Below are positions 1 through 9,500 of a DNA stretch of 22,700 bases, piece after piece. The DNA is from Neorhizobium sp. UBA7851 (GTDB lineage Bacteria; Pseudomonadota; Alphaproteobacteria; Rhizobiales; Rhizobiaceae). Every line of letters starts with the position of its first letter. Position 1 is the first letter of the stretch. The position numbers and the translations under genes were made by a program. Under the pieces are notes generated by a model, which saw only the letters and a list, made by a program, of their open reading frames with translations, did not search any database and was not told the origin of the DNA. The stretch is taken from contig DLSX01000120.1 in the NCBI GenBank assembly GCA_002500765.1, positions 38,546-61,245 of the forward strand, in the 5' to 3' direction.

Positions 1-66
1 CCCGCAGGCGGGGAGAAGGACCCGAGCCGCAACCTTTCCGCAAAATCGAGGCCAAGCGTGCCACGT

Positions 67-106
67 CCCCTCTCCTCGCGAGCGGGAGAGGGTCAGGGTG
101 AGGGGC
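67..106. repeat. REP-like palindromic repeat downstream of aceA
   Basis: An inverted repeat pairs 68-75 (ccctctcc) with 85-92 (ggagaggg) around a short GC loop. It is followed by the tail tcagggtgagggg, a combination I recognise as a dispersed intergenic repeat of rhizobia. The window also opens (1-20) with cccgcaggcggggag, which looks like the truncated right half of a second copy of the same class. The pair lies beyond the 3' end of aceA. It has no T-tract, so I do not call it a terminator. A genome-wide copy count would settle it. Confidence 0.55.
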
Positions 107-160
107 AATTACAAATTCAGTTCGTGAGGGGCATTTCCCGGATGCAGGGCCCGCCGCCAG

Positions 161-1450
<1,290 letters not shown>

Positions 1451-1502
1451 CTGTCTCTCTCCCACTGGTTTCGAACTCTGGATCGGCCCCGAAAGTCCAT
1501 GT

Positions 1503-1516
1503 GAAATATTTACAGA
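1503..1516 (-). promoter_or_regulatory. Operator-like site A near aceA
   Basis: The minus strand reads CTGTAAATATT here, with the core AATATTTACA on plus at 1505-1514. The same 10-mer occurs in the opposite orientation at 1596-1605, 81 bases away, so one copy faces each divergent gene. This site lies about 55-65 bases upstream of the aceA start. I infer binding by the adjacent regulator (autoregulation plus aceA control). It is not proven. Confidence 0.45.
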
Positions 1517-1592
1517 ATGACGAATGTTAATTCCATAAGTACATGATATAAAAGAAGTTACGATGTCACGACTTACACAGAAGTGAGATAAG

Positions 1593-1612
1593 TTTTGTAA
1601 ATATTGTAAAAA
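1593..1612 (+). promoter_or_regulatory. Operator-like site B near the scfR-like gene
   Basis: The core TGTAAATATT (1596-1605) is embedded in a 9-base tandem, TTGTAAATA then TTGTAAAAA (1595-1612), followed by TGCAA. It matches site A in inverted orientation. It lies 40-55 bases before the GTG start of the regulator, a position suited to autorepression. The centre also fits the GYAA-N3-TTGY pattern seen in other control regions of this window. Confidence 0.45.
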
Positions 1613-1650
1613 TGCAAGCCGCGTAAAACTTTGACAGGAGGAGGTCTTTA

Positions 1651-2907
1651 GTGGAGCGGAAAGTATTTGCGGGAGGCCGCGTCAGGCGTGTCCGGCTCGG
1701 GCTGGGTTTGACGCAGACCGCCATGGCGGGCGCGCTGGAAATCTCGCCCTCCTATCTCAACTTGATCGAGCGCAACCAGCGGCCGCTGACGGTACAGCTG
1801 CTGTTGAAGCTGGCCTCCACCTACAAGGTGGATCTCGATGCGTTGCAGGGGGAGGGCGGCGGGCTTGTCGCGCAGCTGCGTGAGGTTTTCGCCGATCCGC
1901 TTCTGGCCGGTGAAATCCCCGGCGACCAGGAAATCGTCGAGGTGGCGGAAGCGGCCCCTAATGCGGCGCTGGCCACGGTCAAGCTTTACCGGGCTTACCG
2001 CGAACAGGCCGCCCGCCTGTCCGATCTCGCAACGCTGCTCGCCAGCGAAGGCCGTGAGATGGCGGCGACCGGCAGCCGGTTGCCGATGGACGAGGTGCGC
2101 CAGTCGCTGGAACGGCGGCCGAATTTTTTCGCCCGCATCGAGGATGCCGCGGAGGCTCTGGCAAAGAAGTTCGCGTCCGGCGACGATACCCCATCGGCGC
2201 TCAGGGCGTGGCTGAAGACCGAACGCGGCATCACGGTGCGCACGCTCCCCACCCATGTCATGCCGGATCTGCGCCGCCGATATGATCGTCACAGCATGCG
2301 GCTTTTCCTGTCCGAGCGCCTCTCCCCCCTCGATCGCAACCGCGAACTCGCTATGGAAGTGGCACTTCTGTCGATGACGGAAGAGATCGATGCAGAGCTG
2401 GACGGGCTGGCGCTGCAGACGGCCGAAGCCCGTCGTATCGCCCGGTTCGAACTCGCCCGTTATGCCGCCCATGCGCTTCTCATGCCCTATGGAGGCTTTC
2501 TCACTGCTGCCGTCCGCGCCCGTTACGATATCGATGTCCTGCGCTCGCGCTTCGATGTTTCATTCGAGCAGGCGGCCGGCCGCCTGACCTCGCTCTGCCG
2601 GCCGGAGGCCGCGGGTATTCCGTTCTTCCTGATGGAAATGGACCATGCCGGAAATGTCGTGCGCCGTGCCGGTGCGCAAGGGTTTCCGCAATCCCGTTTC
2701 GGCGGCCACTGTCCCAAGCTCGGCATCCATTCCGCCTTTGCAGAGCCGGGTCGTATCCTCGTCGATCGCGTCGAGCTGCCGGAAGATGCCGTCTTTCTCA
2801 CCGTGTCGAGAACGCTGGAAGGCCCGCAGGCGGATTTCGGCGAGCGCATCCGGCGCACCGCGATCCTGATCGGCTGTGACATGAGGTATGCCGTCGATAT
2901 CGCCTAG
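1651..2907 (+). CDS. XRE-family ScfR/RamB-like transcriptional regulator, interrupted by an amber stop
   Basis: The product is a predicted DNA-binding regulator of the short-chain fatty acyl (ScfR) / RamB class. These proteins have an N-terminal HTH_3 domain and a long C-terminal sensor part, and they control glyoxylate-shunt and acyl-CoA genes. Residues about 6-62 form the XRE helix-turn-helix (RRVRLGLGLTQTAMAGALEI, then SPSYLNLIERNQRPL). The start is GTG at 1651 with the very strong AGGAGGAGG at 1636-1644, six bases before it. The reading frame stops at TAG 2905-2907 after 418 residues. The same frame then stays open for 52 codons with family-like sequence, so the intact family length of about 470 would be reached only by passing the TAG. 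The gene is divergent from aceA, its likely target. Whether the shortened protein still senses ligand is unknown. Confidence 0.88.
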   Translation: MERKVFAGGRVRRVRLGLGLTQTAMAGALEISPSYLNLIERNQRPLTVQLLLKLASTYKVDLDALQGEGGGLVAQLREVFADPLLAGEIPGDQEIVEVAEAAPNAALATVKLYRAYREQAARLSDLATLLASEGREMAATGSRLPMDEVRQSLERRPNFFARIEDAAEALAKKFASGDDTPSALRAWLKTERGITVRTLPTHVMPDLRRRYDRHSMRLFLSERLSPLDRNRELAMEVALLSMTEEIDAELDGLALQTAEARRIARFELARYAAHALLMPYGGFLTAAVRARYDIDVLRSRFDVSFEQAAGRLTSLCRPEAAGIPFFLMEMDHAGNVVRRAGAQGFPQSRFGGHCPKLGIHSAFAEPGRILVDRVELPEDAVFLTVSRTLEGPQADFGERIRRTAILIGCDMRYAVDIA

Positions 2908-3066
2908 GCCGCAGCCCTCCCTGCCACCGGTTTCGCCGTGGCGGCCGGACCCGCCTGTCGCATCTGCGAGCGCAAGGCCTGTCTCTCGCGCGCCGAGCCG
3001 CCGATCACCCGTCCGCTCGGGCTTGACGAAATGGTGACCGGCTTGAGCGCCTTCGACTTTCAATAG
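2905..3066 (+). pseudogene. In-frame C-terminal tail of the ScfR/RamB-like regulator beyond the TAG
   Basis: From 2908 the regulator frame continues without shift to a TAG at 3064-3066. It encodes a tail with PACRICERKACLSRAEPP and then RPLGLDEMVTGLSAFDFQ. From family knowledge, the C-rich CRxCER..C element is the conserved C-terminal signature of RamB/ScfR regulators (DUF2083 region). It follows IGCDMRYAVDIA directly, so only one codon is aberrant. A single change from a TAT/TAC tyrosine codon to TAG would explain it. There is no good independent start codon for the tail. The options are a point-mutated allele, a sequencing error or programmed readthrough. Confidence 0.8.
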
Positions 3067-3117
3067 CCTGTGCGGCAAACCTTTGGGGGCAAGTTATTCC
3101 GCAGCGCACATTCCCAC

Positions 3118-3146
3118 TTGTGGCTGGTAAAAATCCTTTCTACTCT
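3118..3146 (+). promoter_or_regulatory. Possible sigma-70-type promoter of the pot operon
   Basis: TTGTGG (3118-3123), a 17-base spacer and TACTCT (3141-3146) lie 67 bases before the potF start codon, in the 146-base gap after the regulator's extended frame. The match is moderate and rests on consensus only. Confidence 0.3.
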
Positions 3147-3212
3147 GCCTTCAAAATACAGAGGGAATTCCTGTGCTCTTTGGGGCGCGGAGAAAAATAA
3201 ACAGGAGAAATC

Positions 3213-4307
3213 ATGAGAAACCATTTTCTTGGCATGGCGGCCGCACTTGCCGCGACCGCCCTCGGTTCCTCCGCTTTTGCGCAGGAAAAAGTCGTCCACG
3301 TCTACAACTGGTCGGACTATATCGACGAAAGCATTCTCGCAGATTTCACCAAGGAAACCGGCATCAAGGTCGTGTACGACGTCTTTGACAGCAACGACCT
3401 CGTCGAGACCAAGCTTCTCGCAGGCGGCTCCGGTTATGACGTCGTCGTCCCGACCGCTCCCTTCCTCGCCCGCCAGATCCAGGCTGGCGTGTTCCAGAAG
3501 CTCGACAAGTCGAAGCTGCCGAACATGACCAATCTCTGGCCGCTGATTTCCGAGCGTCTGGCAAAATATGATCCGGGCAACGAATACGCCATCAACTACA
3601 TGTGGGGCACCACCGGCATCGGCTACAATGTCGACAAGGTGAAGGCAGCCCTGGGCGACGTGCCGGTCGACAGCTGGGATATCCTGTTCAAGCCGGAAAA
3701 CGCCGAAAAGCTGAAATCCTGCGGCATCAACATTCTCGATGCCTCCGACGAAACCTTCGCCATCGCGATGAACTATGTCGGCAAGGACCCGGACAGCAAG
3801 GAAAGCGCCGATCTGGAAGCCGGCGGCGAAGTCTACAAGAAGATCCGCCCCTTCGTGAAGACGTTCAACGCATCGGCCTATATCGATGAGCTCGCCAATG
3901 GTGACAGCTGCATCTCGATCGGCTGGTCGGGCGACGTCCTGCAGGCCAAGTCCCGCGCCGAAGAGGCAGGCAACGGCGTCAAGGTCGAGTTCGTCATCCC
4001 GAAGGAAGGCACCTATATGTGGTTCGACAACCTCGCCATCCCTGCGGATGCGAAGAATGTCGAGGAAGCCCACGCCTTCATCAACTACCTGATGAAGCCT
4101 GAAGTCATCGCCAAGGCCTCCGACTATGTCCAGTATGCCAACGGCAACCTCGCCTCGCAGAAGTTCATCGACAAGGAAGTCCTCGAAAATCCGTCCGTCT
4201 ATCCGCCGGAAGAGGTGGTGAATAAGCTCTTCACAATCTCCCCCTATGGTCCGCGTGAACAGCGCGTGCTGAACCGGGTCTGGACGCAGGTCAAGACCGG
4301 CAGCTGA
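3213..4307 (+). CDS. potF: Putrescine/spermidine ABC transporter, periplasmic binding protein
   Basis: PotF captures polyamines (putrescine by family assignment) in the periplasm and delivers them to the PotGHI permease. The 364-residue protein starts with a Sec signal peptide (basic MRNH, then a hydrophobic Ala/Leu stretch, with likely cleavage after AFA at residue 23). It continues with the family opening VVHVYNWSDYIDESILADF and the PotD/PotF fold (GYDVVVPTAPFLARQ, YMWGTTGIGYNVDKV, ISIGWSGDVLQA). AGGAG at 3202-3206 precedes the ATG. It is the first gene of potFGHI and is separated from potG by a strong hairpin terminator. That fits the usual higher expression of binding proteins over permease subunits. 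Substrate preference between putrescine and spermidine cannot be read from sequence by eye. Confidence 0.93.
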   Translation: MRNHFLGMAAALAATALGSSAFAQEKVVHVYNWSDYIDESILADFTKETGIKVVYDVFDSNDLVETKLLAGGSGYDVVVPTAPFLARQIQAGVFQKLDKSKLPNMTNLWPLISERLAKYDPGNEYAINYMWGTTGIGYNVDKVKAALGDVPVDSWDILFKPENAEKLKSCGINILDASDETFAIAMNYVGKDPDSKESADLEAGGEVYKKIRPFVKTFNASAYIDELANGDSCISIGWSGDVLQAKSRAEEAGNGVKVEFVIPKEGTYMWFDNLAIPADAKNVEEAHAFINYLMKPEVIAKASDYVQYANGNLASQKFIDKEVLENPSVYPPEEVVNKLFTISPYGPREQRVLNRVWTQVKTGS

Positions 4308-4322
4308 GGCTGACAATACAAG

Positions 4323-4345
4323 GGCGGGTTTCGACCCGCCTTTTT
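4323..4345 (+). terminator. Intra-operon hairpin terminator between potF and potG
   Basis: A perfect 7-bp stem, GGCGGGT (4323-4329) with ACCCGCC (4334-4340), closes a TTCG tetraloop and is followed directly by TTTTT (4341-4345). It is a textbook intrinsic terminator lying between two genes of one operon, so it probably works as a partial terminator that lowers potGHI relative to potF. Confidence 0.8.
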
Positions 4346-4375
4346 CGTCTTCAAGGATCGCAAGCGGGGCAAGGC

Positions 4376-5533
4376 ATGGCGAAATCTCTCGGACCGGTTA
4401 AACGCAAATTCTCTCCCTGGACCGATCCGAATGCGGTCCCCTTCATCCGCTTCGAGAACATCACCAAACGCTTCGGCGATTTCGTCGCCGTCGATAACCT
4501 CACCCTCGATATCTACGAGCGGGAATTCTTCTCGCTGCTCGGTCCCTCCGGCTGCGGCAAGACCACGCTGATGCGCATGCTCGCCGGCTTCGAAGAGCCG
4601 ACCGAAGGCCGCATCCTCCTGCAGGGACAGGACATTCGCGGCGTGCCGCCCTATCGCCGCCCCACCAACATGATGTTCCAGTCCTATGCGCTCTTCCCGC
4701 ATATGTCGGTGGAAAAGAACATCGCCTTCGGCCTCGAGCAGGACAATATGGCGAAGGGCGAGATCAATGCCCGCGTCCAGGAAATGCTGAAACTCGTCAA
4801 GCTGGAACAGTTCGCCAAGCGCAAGCCGAACCAGTTGTCCGGCGGTCAGCGCCAGCGCGTCGCGCTCGCCCGTTCGCTTGCCAAGCGCCCCAAGGTCCTG
4901 CTGCTCGATGAACCGCTCGGCGCGCTCGACAAGAAGCTGCGCGAGGAAACCCAGTTCGAACTGATGGACCTGCAGCAGACGCTCGGCATGACCTTTCTGA
5001 TCGTCACCCACGACCAGGAAGAGGCGATGACCGTGTCCGACCGTATCGCGGTCATGGACAAGGGCGTCATCATGCAGGTGGCGACACCGGCTGAAATCTA
5101 CGAGGCGCCCAACAGCCGTTACGTCGCGGATTTCATCGGCGACATCAACATCATCGAAGGCAAGGTGGCAGATACCGCCAGCGCGCTCGGCGCACCGGGC
5201 ACCGTGAAGATCGAAAGCGATGGCCTGTCGATTGCTGTCGATCAGGAATGCCAGGCCGTGAAAGGCGATCACGTCGCCTTCGCCATCCGCCCGGAAAAGG
5301 TCCGCATCTCGCAGGATGCGCCGGCCGACAACTCGGTCAATGCGTTTTATGGCGAAGTCTGGGATATCGGTTATCTCGGCGACTTCTCGCTTTTCATCGT
5401 CCGTTCCGAAGATGGCCGCTTCATGCGTGCAGCGCAGGCGAATGTCTCCCGCCTTGTCGATCGGCCGATCACCTTCGAAGACAGGGTCTGGCTCACCTGG
5501 CCGCGCGATGCCGGCCTCGTGCTGACACGCTAG
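4376..5533 (+). CDS. potG: Putrescine/spermidine ABC transporter, ATP-binding protein
   Basis: PotG is the cytoplasmic ATPase that powers polyamine import. The 385-residue protein shows Walker A GPSGCGKTT (56-64), Q-loop FQSYALFPH (about 101-109), the ABC signature LSGGQRQRVALARSL (154-168), Walker B LLLDEP (175-180) and the H-loop in IVTHDQEEA (His about 212). A TOBE-type C-terminal domain follows from about residue 250 (FAIRPEKVRIS). Length and the N-terminal extension before the first strand match the PotG/PotA group. The ATG at 4376 follows GGGGCAAGGC. The 15-base gap to potH indicates a single transcript with the permease genes. Confidence 0.95.
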   Translation: MAKSLGPVKRKFSPWTDPNAVPFIRFENITKRFGDFVAVDNLTLDIYEREFFSLLGPSGCGKTTLMRMLAGFEEPTEGRILLQGQDIRGVPPYRRPTNMMFQSYALFPHMSVEKNIAFGLEQDNMAKGEINARVQEMLKLVKLEQFAKRKPNQLSGGQRQRVALARSLAKRPKVLLLDEPLGALDKKLREETQFELMDLQQTLGMTFLIVTHDQEEAMTVSDRIAVMDKGVIMQVATPAEIYEAPNSRYVADFIGDINIIEGKVADTASALGAPGTVKIESDGLSIAVDQECQAVKGDHVAFAIRPEKVRISQDAPADNSVNAFYGEVWDIGYLGDFSLFIVRSEDGRFMRAAQANVSRLVDRPITFEDRVWLTWPRDAGLVLTR

Positions 5534-5548
5534 GGAAGGGGAGCGAAC

Positions 5549-6487
5549 ATGGCCAATGTCGCTGAAGCCACTCCTGCCGCGAATGTCGCCATCAATAGCG
5601 GCGGACCGTCCTGGACCCGCTGGCTCGTGGTCGTCGTACCTTATGTCTGGCTGATCCTGTTTTTCGTCGCGCCGTTCCTGATCATCTTCAAGATCTCTTT
5701 GTCGGACACGGCGATCGCCATGCCGCCCTATCTGCCGACCTTTGATGGTTTCGGCACGATCGGCGAATTTTTCTCCGAGCTGGATTTCGAGAACTACATC
5801 TTTCTGACCGATGATCCGCTCTACATCATGTCCTACCTGTCGTCGCTCCGGATCGCGGCGATCTCGACCATCCTTCTGCTGCTGATCGGTTATCCGATGG
5901 CGCTCGCCATGGCCCGCGCCCCGACCTCGATCCGCCCGACGCTGGTCATGCTGGTCATCCTGCCCTTCTGGACGTCCTTCCTCATCCGCGTCTATGCCTG
6001 GATCGGCATCCTCAAGCCCGACGGCCTGTTGACCCTTGTCTTGCAGACGATCGGCCTGATGGGGCCGGACCAGCAGGTGCAGATCTTCCGCACCGACTAT
6101 GCCGTCTTCATCGGCATCGTCTATTCCTACCTGCCCTTCATGGTCCTGCCGCTCTATTCGGCGCTGGAAAAGATGGACAATACATTGCTGGAGGCCGCGA
6201 GCGATCTCGGTTGCCCGCCCTGGAAAGCCTTCTGGAAGATCACTTTCCCGCTGTCCCTGCCGGGCGTCATCGCCGGCTCCATGATCTGTTTCATCCCGAT
6301 CACCGGTGAATTCGTCATCCCGGATCTTCTGGGCGGCGCCGACACGCTGATGATCGGCAAGACGCTCTGGACGGAATTCTTCGGCAACCGCGACTGGCCG
6401 CTCGCCTCTGCCGTTGCCGTCATCCTTCTGGTCATGCTGGTCGTGCCGATCATGATCTTCCAGAACCAGCAGAAGAAGGTGGTGTGA
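5549..6487 (+). CDS. potH: Putrescine/spermidine ABC transporter, permease
   Basis: PotH is an inner-membrane subunit of the polyamine importer. The 312-residue protein has about six hydrophobic helices, beginning with WLVVVVPYVWLILFFVAPF (about residues 26-44). It carries the cytoplasmic EAA coupling motif EAASDLGCPPWKAFWKITFP (about residues 214-233), which docks on PotG. GGAAGGGGAGCG precedes the ATG. Its TGA stop overlaps the start of potI, which is a sign of translational coupling. The neighbours make the assignment secure. From sequence alone it would be a generic type-I ABC permease. Confidence 0.93.
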   Translation: MANVAEATPAANVAINSGGPSWTRWLVVVVPYVWLILFFVAPFLIIFKISLSDTAIAMPPYLPTFDGFGTIGEFFSELDFENYIFLTDDPLYIMSYLSSLRIAAISTILLLLIGYPMALAMARAPTSIRPTLVMLVILPFWTSFLIRVYAWIGILKPDGLLTLVLQTIGLMGPDQQVQIFRTDYAVFIGIVYSYLPFMVLPLYSALEKMDNTLLEAASDLGCPPWKAFWKITFPLSLPGVIAGSMICFIPITGEFVIPDLLGGADTLMIGKTLWTEFFGNRDWPLASAVAVILLVMLVVPIMIFQNQQKKVV

Positions 6488-7308
6488 TGAGATCTCCCCG
6501 TTTCGACGCCACCGTCCTGACCCTCGGTTTTGCGTTCCTCTACATCCCGATCATCATCCTGATCGTCTACTCGTTCAACGCTTCGAGACTGGTCACGGTC
6601 TGGGGCGGGTTTTCGCTGCACTGGTACTCCGCCATGTGGTCGAACCAGGGCCTGATGGATGCCGCATGGGTGACAGCCCGCGTCGGTGTGCTCAGCGCCA
6701 CGCTGGGCACCATTTTGGGTACGCTGGCAGCCCTCGCGCTCACCCGTTTCTCCCGTTTCCCCGGGCGCATGGCCTTTTCCGGCATGATCTATGCGCCGCT
6801 CGTCATGCCGGAGGTCATTACCGGCCTGTCGCTGCTCCTGCTATTCGTCGCCATGGGCGTCGATCGCGGTTTCTGGACGGTCACCATCGCGCATACGACC
6901 TTCACCATGTGCTACGTGGCGATCGTCGTGCAGTCGCGGCTTCTGACCTTCGACCGCAGCCTTGAGGAAGCAGCCCTCGATCTCGGCTGCCCGCCGGTAA
7001 AGACCTTCTTCAAGATCACCCTGCCGCTGATCTTCCCGGCCGTCATCGCCGGCTGGATGCTCGCCTTCACCCTGTCGCTGGATGACCTGGTGATCGCAAG
7101 CTTCAACACCGGTCCGGGTGCCACCACGTTGCCGATCAAGATCTATTCGCAGGTACGCTTGGGCGTGACGCCGGAAATCAACGCCATCTGCACCATCCTG
7201 ATCGGACTGGTCACGATCGGCGTCATCGCCGCGTCGCTCACCACCAAGCGGGCCGAGGTCAGACGCATTCGAGACGAGCATCTGGCCGTCCGCAACGCGG
7301 CATCGTGA
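6487..7308 (+). CDS. potI: Putrescine/spermidine ABC transporter, second permease
   Basis: PotI pairs with PotH to form the transmembrane channel. The protein has about 273 residues and around six membrane segments, starting with TLGFAFLYIPIIILIVYSF. Its EAA motif is EEAALDLGCPPVKTFFKITLP, nearly parallel to that of PotH. The start is ambiguous: GTG at 6484 or ATG at 6487. The ATG shares its first base with the potH stop (TGATG), so I prefer it. Either way translation is coupled to potH. The operon ends nine bases from the convergent AsmA-family gene with no visible terminator, so the two transcripts probably overlap at their 3' ends. Confidence 0.92.
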   Translation: MRSPRFDATVLTLGFAFLYIPIIILIVYSFNASRLVTVWGGFSLHWYSAMWSNQGLMDAAWVTARVGVLSATLGTILGTLAALALTRFSRFPGRMAFSGMIYAPLVMPEVITGLSLLLLFVAMGVDRGFWTVTIAHTTFTMCYVAIVVQSRLLTFDRSLEEAALDLGCPPVKTFFKITLPLIFPAVIAGWMLAFTLSLDDLVIASFNTGPGATTLPIKIYSQVRLGVTPEINAICTILIGLVTIGVIAASLTTKRAEVRRIRDEHLAVRNAAS

Positions 7309-7317
7309 TCTTTCGGC

Positions 7318-9174
7318 TTATTCGCCAGGCTTCGGCTGAGCCACGTTCATCGGCCACAGGATCGGGGTCGGCCATGCGCCGCCGATGAAGAAGTTCAACG
7401 TCTGGCCCGTATCCTTCGGCGTGACCGTGGCGGAAAGCGCAAGGCTGCTATTGGCAAGCGGCACTGCTCCAGCCAGCGTAATCGTCTCGTTGCGCCCGGC
7501 GATTTCCGTATCCTGAAGATCGGCGATGCCGTTGCGGATCGTGGCCGTCGCCTTCACGCTGTCGAACTCGACCGAGCCGGTCGTCGTGTCGCTGAGGGTG
7601 AAATAGGGCTTCTGTGTCGCCAGCTGACGGATGGCCTGCATGTCGATACCGTTCAGCTTTCCGGCTCCGGTCTGGAAATTGATCGTGCCCACCGCCGCAT
7701 TCAACGTGTCCTGGTTGATGGGGCGCGGCACATCCAGCAGGATATCCAGCGACCCCTGTGCTGCCGGTATCGGGCCTTTGAGCTGCAGCTGCTGTGCAAT
7801 CGCGGCAAAATCGACGCCGCGGACGGCGGCGCGAAAGGCAACGTTCTGGACGTCGTTCCGGGTGTCGCCACTTGCCCTGAGCGTGCTGATGCGGCCGGTC
7901 ACGCGGCCCGGCTGCAGGTCGCTGTCCAGAATATCGAGGCGGAACTGCTGCGCCGAACTCATCAGCCCCAGCGCGACATCGTTAAGCTGCAGGCCTCCAA
8001 GCGAAGCGACCTGTGAAGACAGTCTGACATCGAGATCCAGATTGCTGATCAGCGAAGGCAAGGCGTGTTGATCCCTGCTGATTGCCGGCTCGAGCGCGAT
8101 CAGCAGGCGGCGAAGATCGATATGGTCGAAGGCGAGTGTGCCCGAGAGTTTGGAGGGAGCGGAAGCAGGCGTGTCGAGTTCCAGCAGCCCGCTTGCACGC
8201 TCGTTGTTCAATCCAAGCGAAAGCTCTTCGAACCGCAACTCCTGGCGGTCGGCAATAAGCCGGGCCGATACGGAGGCCGATTGCAGCCCGTCGACAAGTC
8301 GAGGATCGCTTCCGAACCAGCGCACTGCGGCGGCCATGTCCGACGCACGCAGTTCCGCATTGCCGGAAAAATACCCTTTCGGCGTGAGGCTCGCCAGCCC
8401 GTCGAACTTGGCAAACCCGATATCGGCGCTGGCCGTCCCTTCGAAATCTCCGCTTCTGCCATCCAGCAGAAGCAAGGGCTGCGTGCTGCGAATATCGACA
8501 CCGATCTTCTTGCCGCGGACAACGGCTTCGCCTCGGATCGTCGCCGTGTCGGAAAGACGGGGCCAGTCCATCACGCCGTTGACTGCATCGAAGCGGAGGT
8601 TGCGTCCGTCCGTCTCGCCAACGATCTCGACGATGCCGTTGCGAACCTGGACCTCCCCGATCGGCGCGTCGAGTGCCTGGTCAAGTCTCTGTCGATCGCC
8701 ATCGGCGACCGCCTTGGCCATGGCGTCGGAAAGTTGCCCGCCATCGGCCCAGTGAACCCGACCGTCGTTGTCGCGGCTCATGAACACATGCGGTTCGGTG
8801 AGGCGAAAATCCTCGAATACCGGCTGACCCAGCACGGCTTCCATCAGATTGAACGACGCCGACAGTTCCTTGATTGTGGCAAGTGTCTTGCGGTCGCCTT
8901 GGCTTTCGCTGTGAATGGTAATGTCCGTGAGCGTTACTTCCGGTTCCGGCCAGAACTTTATCGTCGAAACGCCGCCGATCGTCGCATTATGTCCTGTCCA
9001 TTGCTCGACCGATTGCTCGATGCTTTCCCGCACGACATTGGTGGAGATCAGAAACGGCGTGACAACTCTGAAAACGGCGGCCATCACGATGATCAGCGCA
9101 AGCGCGATCAGCACCGTACGGCCAATGGGCCGGCGGGCATGCCTGCGGAATGTCTGGACGGCTTTCATGAACAT
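7318..9174 (-). CDS. AsmA-family membrane-anchored protein
   Basis: AsmA-family (bridge-like, TamB-related) proteins sit in the inner membrane with a large periplasmic part and are linked to outer-membrane lipid homeostasis. The product (618 residues from 9174) has one N-terminal membrane helix (TVLIALALIIVMAAVF, about residues 18-33) after a short basic segment. It then has the family-typical entry (TIGGVSTIKFWPEPEVTLTDI) and long beta-rich repeats, with a C-terminal AsmA_2-like part (about 490-600: LKGPIPAAQGSLDILLDVPR, GKLNGIDMQAIRQL). I reject the longer frame to 9315 because it puts a basic Cys/His-rich segment before the membrane anchor. ATG at 9174 or 9168 both fit, with a weak ribosome-binding sequence. 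The gene is convergent with potI. No specific substrate can be assigned. Confidence 0.8.
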   Translation of the reverse strand: MFMKAVQTFRRHARRPIGRTVLIALALIIVMAAVFRVVTPFLISTNVVRESIEQSVEQWTGHNATIGGVSTIKFWPEPEVTLTDITIHSESQGDRKTLATIKELSASFNLMEAVLGQPVFEDFRLTEPHVFMSRDNDGRVHWADGGQLSDAMAKAVADGDRQRLDQALDAPIGEVQVRNGIVEIVGETDGRNLRFDAVNGVMDWPRLSDTATIRGEAVVRGKKIGVDIRSTQPLLLLDGRSGDFEGTASADIGFAKFDGLASLTPKGYFSGNAELRASDMAAAVRWFGSDPRLVDGLQSASVSARLIADRQELRFEELSLGLNNERASGLLELDTPASAPSKLSGTLAFDHIDLRRLLIALEPAISRDQHALPSLISNLDLDVRLSSQVASLGGLQLNDVALGLMSSAQQFRLDILDSDLQPGRVTGRISTLRASGDTRNDVQNVAFRAAVRGVDFAAIAQQLQLKGPIPAAQGSLDILLDVPRPINQDTLNAAVGTINFQTGAGKLNGIDMQAIRQLATQKPYFTLSDTTTGSVEFDSVKATATIRNGIADLQDTEIAGRNETITLAGAVPLANSSLALSATVTPKDTGQTLNFFIGGAWPTPILWPMNVAQPKPGE

Positions 9175-9314
9175 GCAAGGCGAATATAGGAAACGCGGGC
9201 AGGGCGCAATTCGGCTCCTGCCGCCTCCGTGCAGTGCACACCGTTTACGATGCGACATGTGACGCATCTCCTGCGGGTCGCCCAGGGCGATTGAAAGCCA
9301 ATCGATCCGAAACA

Positions 9315-9500
9315 CTTCCGCTCAAGACAGCGGAAGCGCGCGCCGATTTCGATCGGCTGAAACCTTGCCGACATCTTGTGAAGTTCGGCCGGTGATCTTG
9401 CTGCGGTGCAGCAATACAATGCGCTGATCCGGAACGGGACAGATTTAAGCTCTTGTTGAGCGACCTTCCGCAATTGCAGCGCCAAATCCCCGTTTCGGGG
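9315..9500. other. Hairpin-dense gene-free stretch upstream of the AsmA gene
   Basis: There is no credible gene between 9175 and 9822. Four perfect short hairpins follow each other: 9315-9336 (cttccgct/agcggaag), 9342-9357 (GCCGAT, TTCG loop, ATCGGC), 9398-9414 (ttgctgc, ggt, gcagcaa) and 9488-9500 (ccccg, ttt, cgggg). Together with the terminator at 9578-9602 they suggest a structured plus-strand RNA or leader. Short GC stems are common in such genomes, so each alone means little. The AsmA promoter must also lie in the right-hand part of 9175-9350, but I cannot place it. Confidence 0.4.

Noticed and set aside
3060..4316. A 418-codon open frame on minus, antisense to potF
   Set aside because: potF has a signal peptide, family motifs and a ribosome-binding site. 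The antisense frame has no recognisable domain and overlaps the regulator tail.
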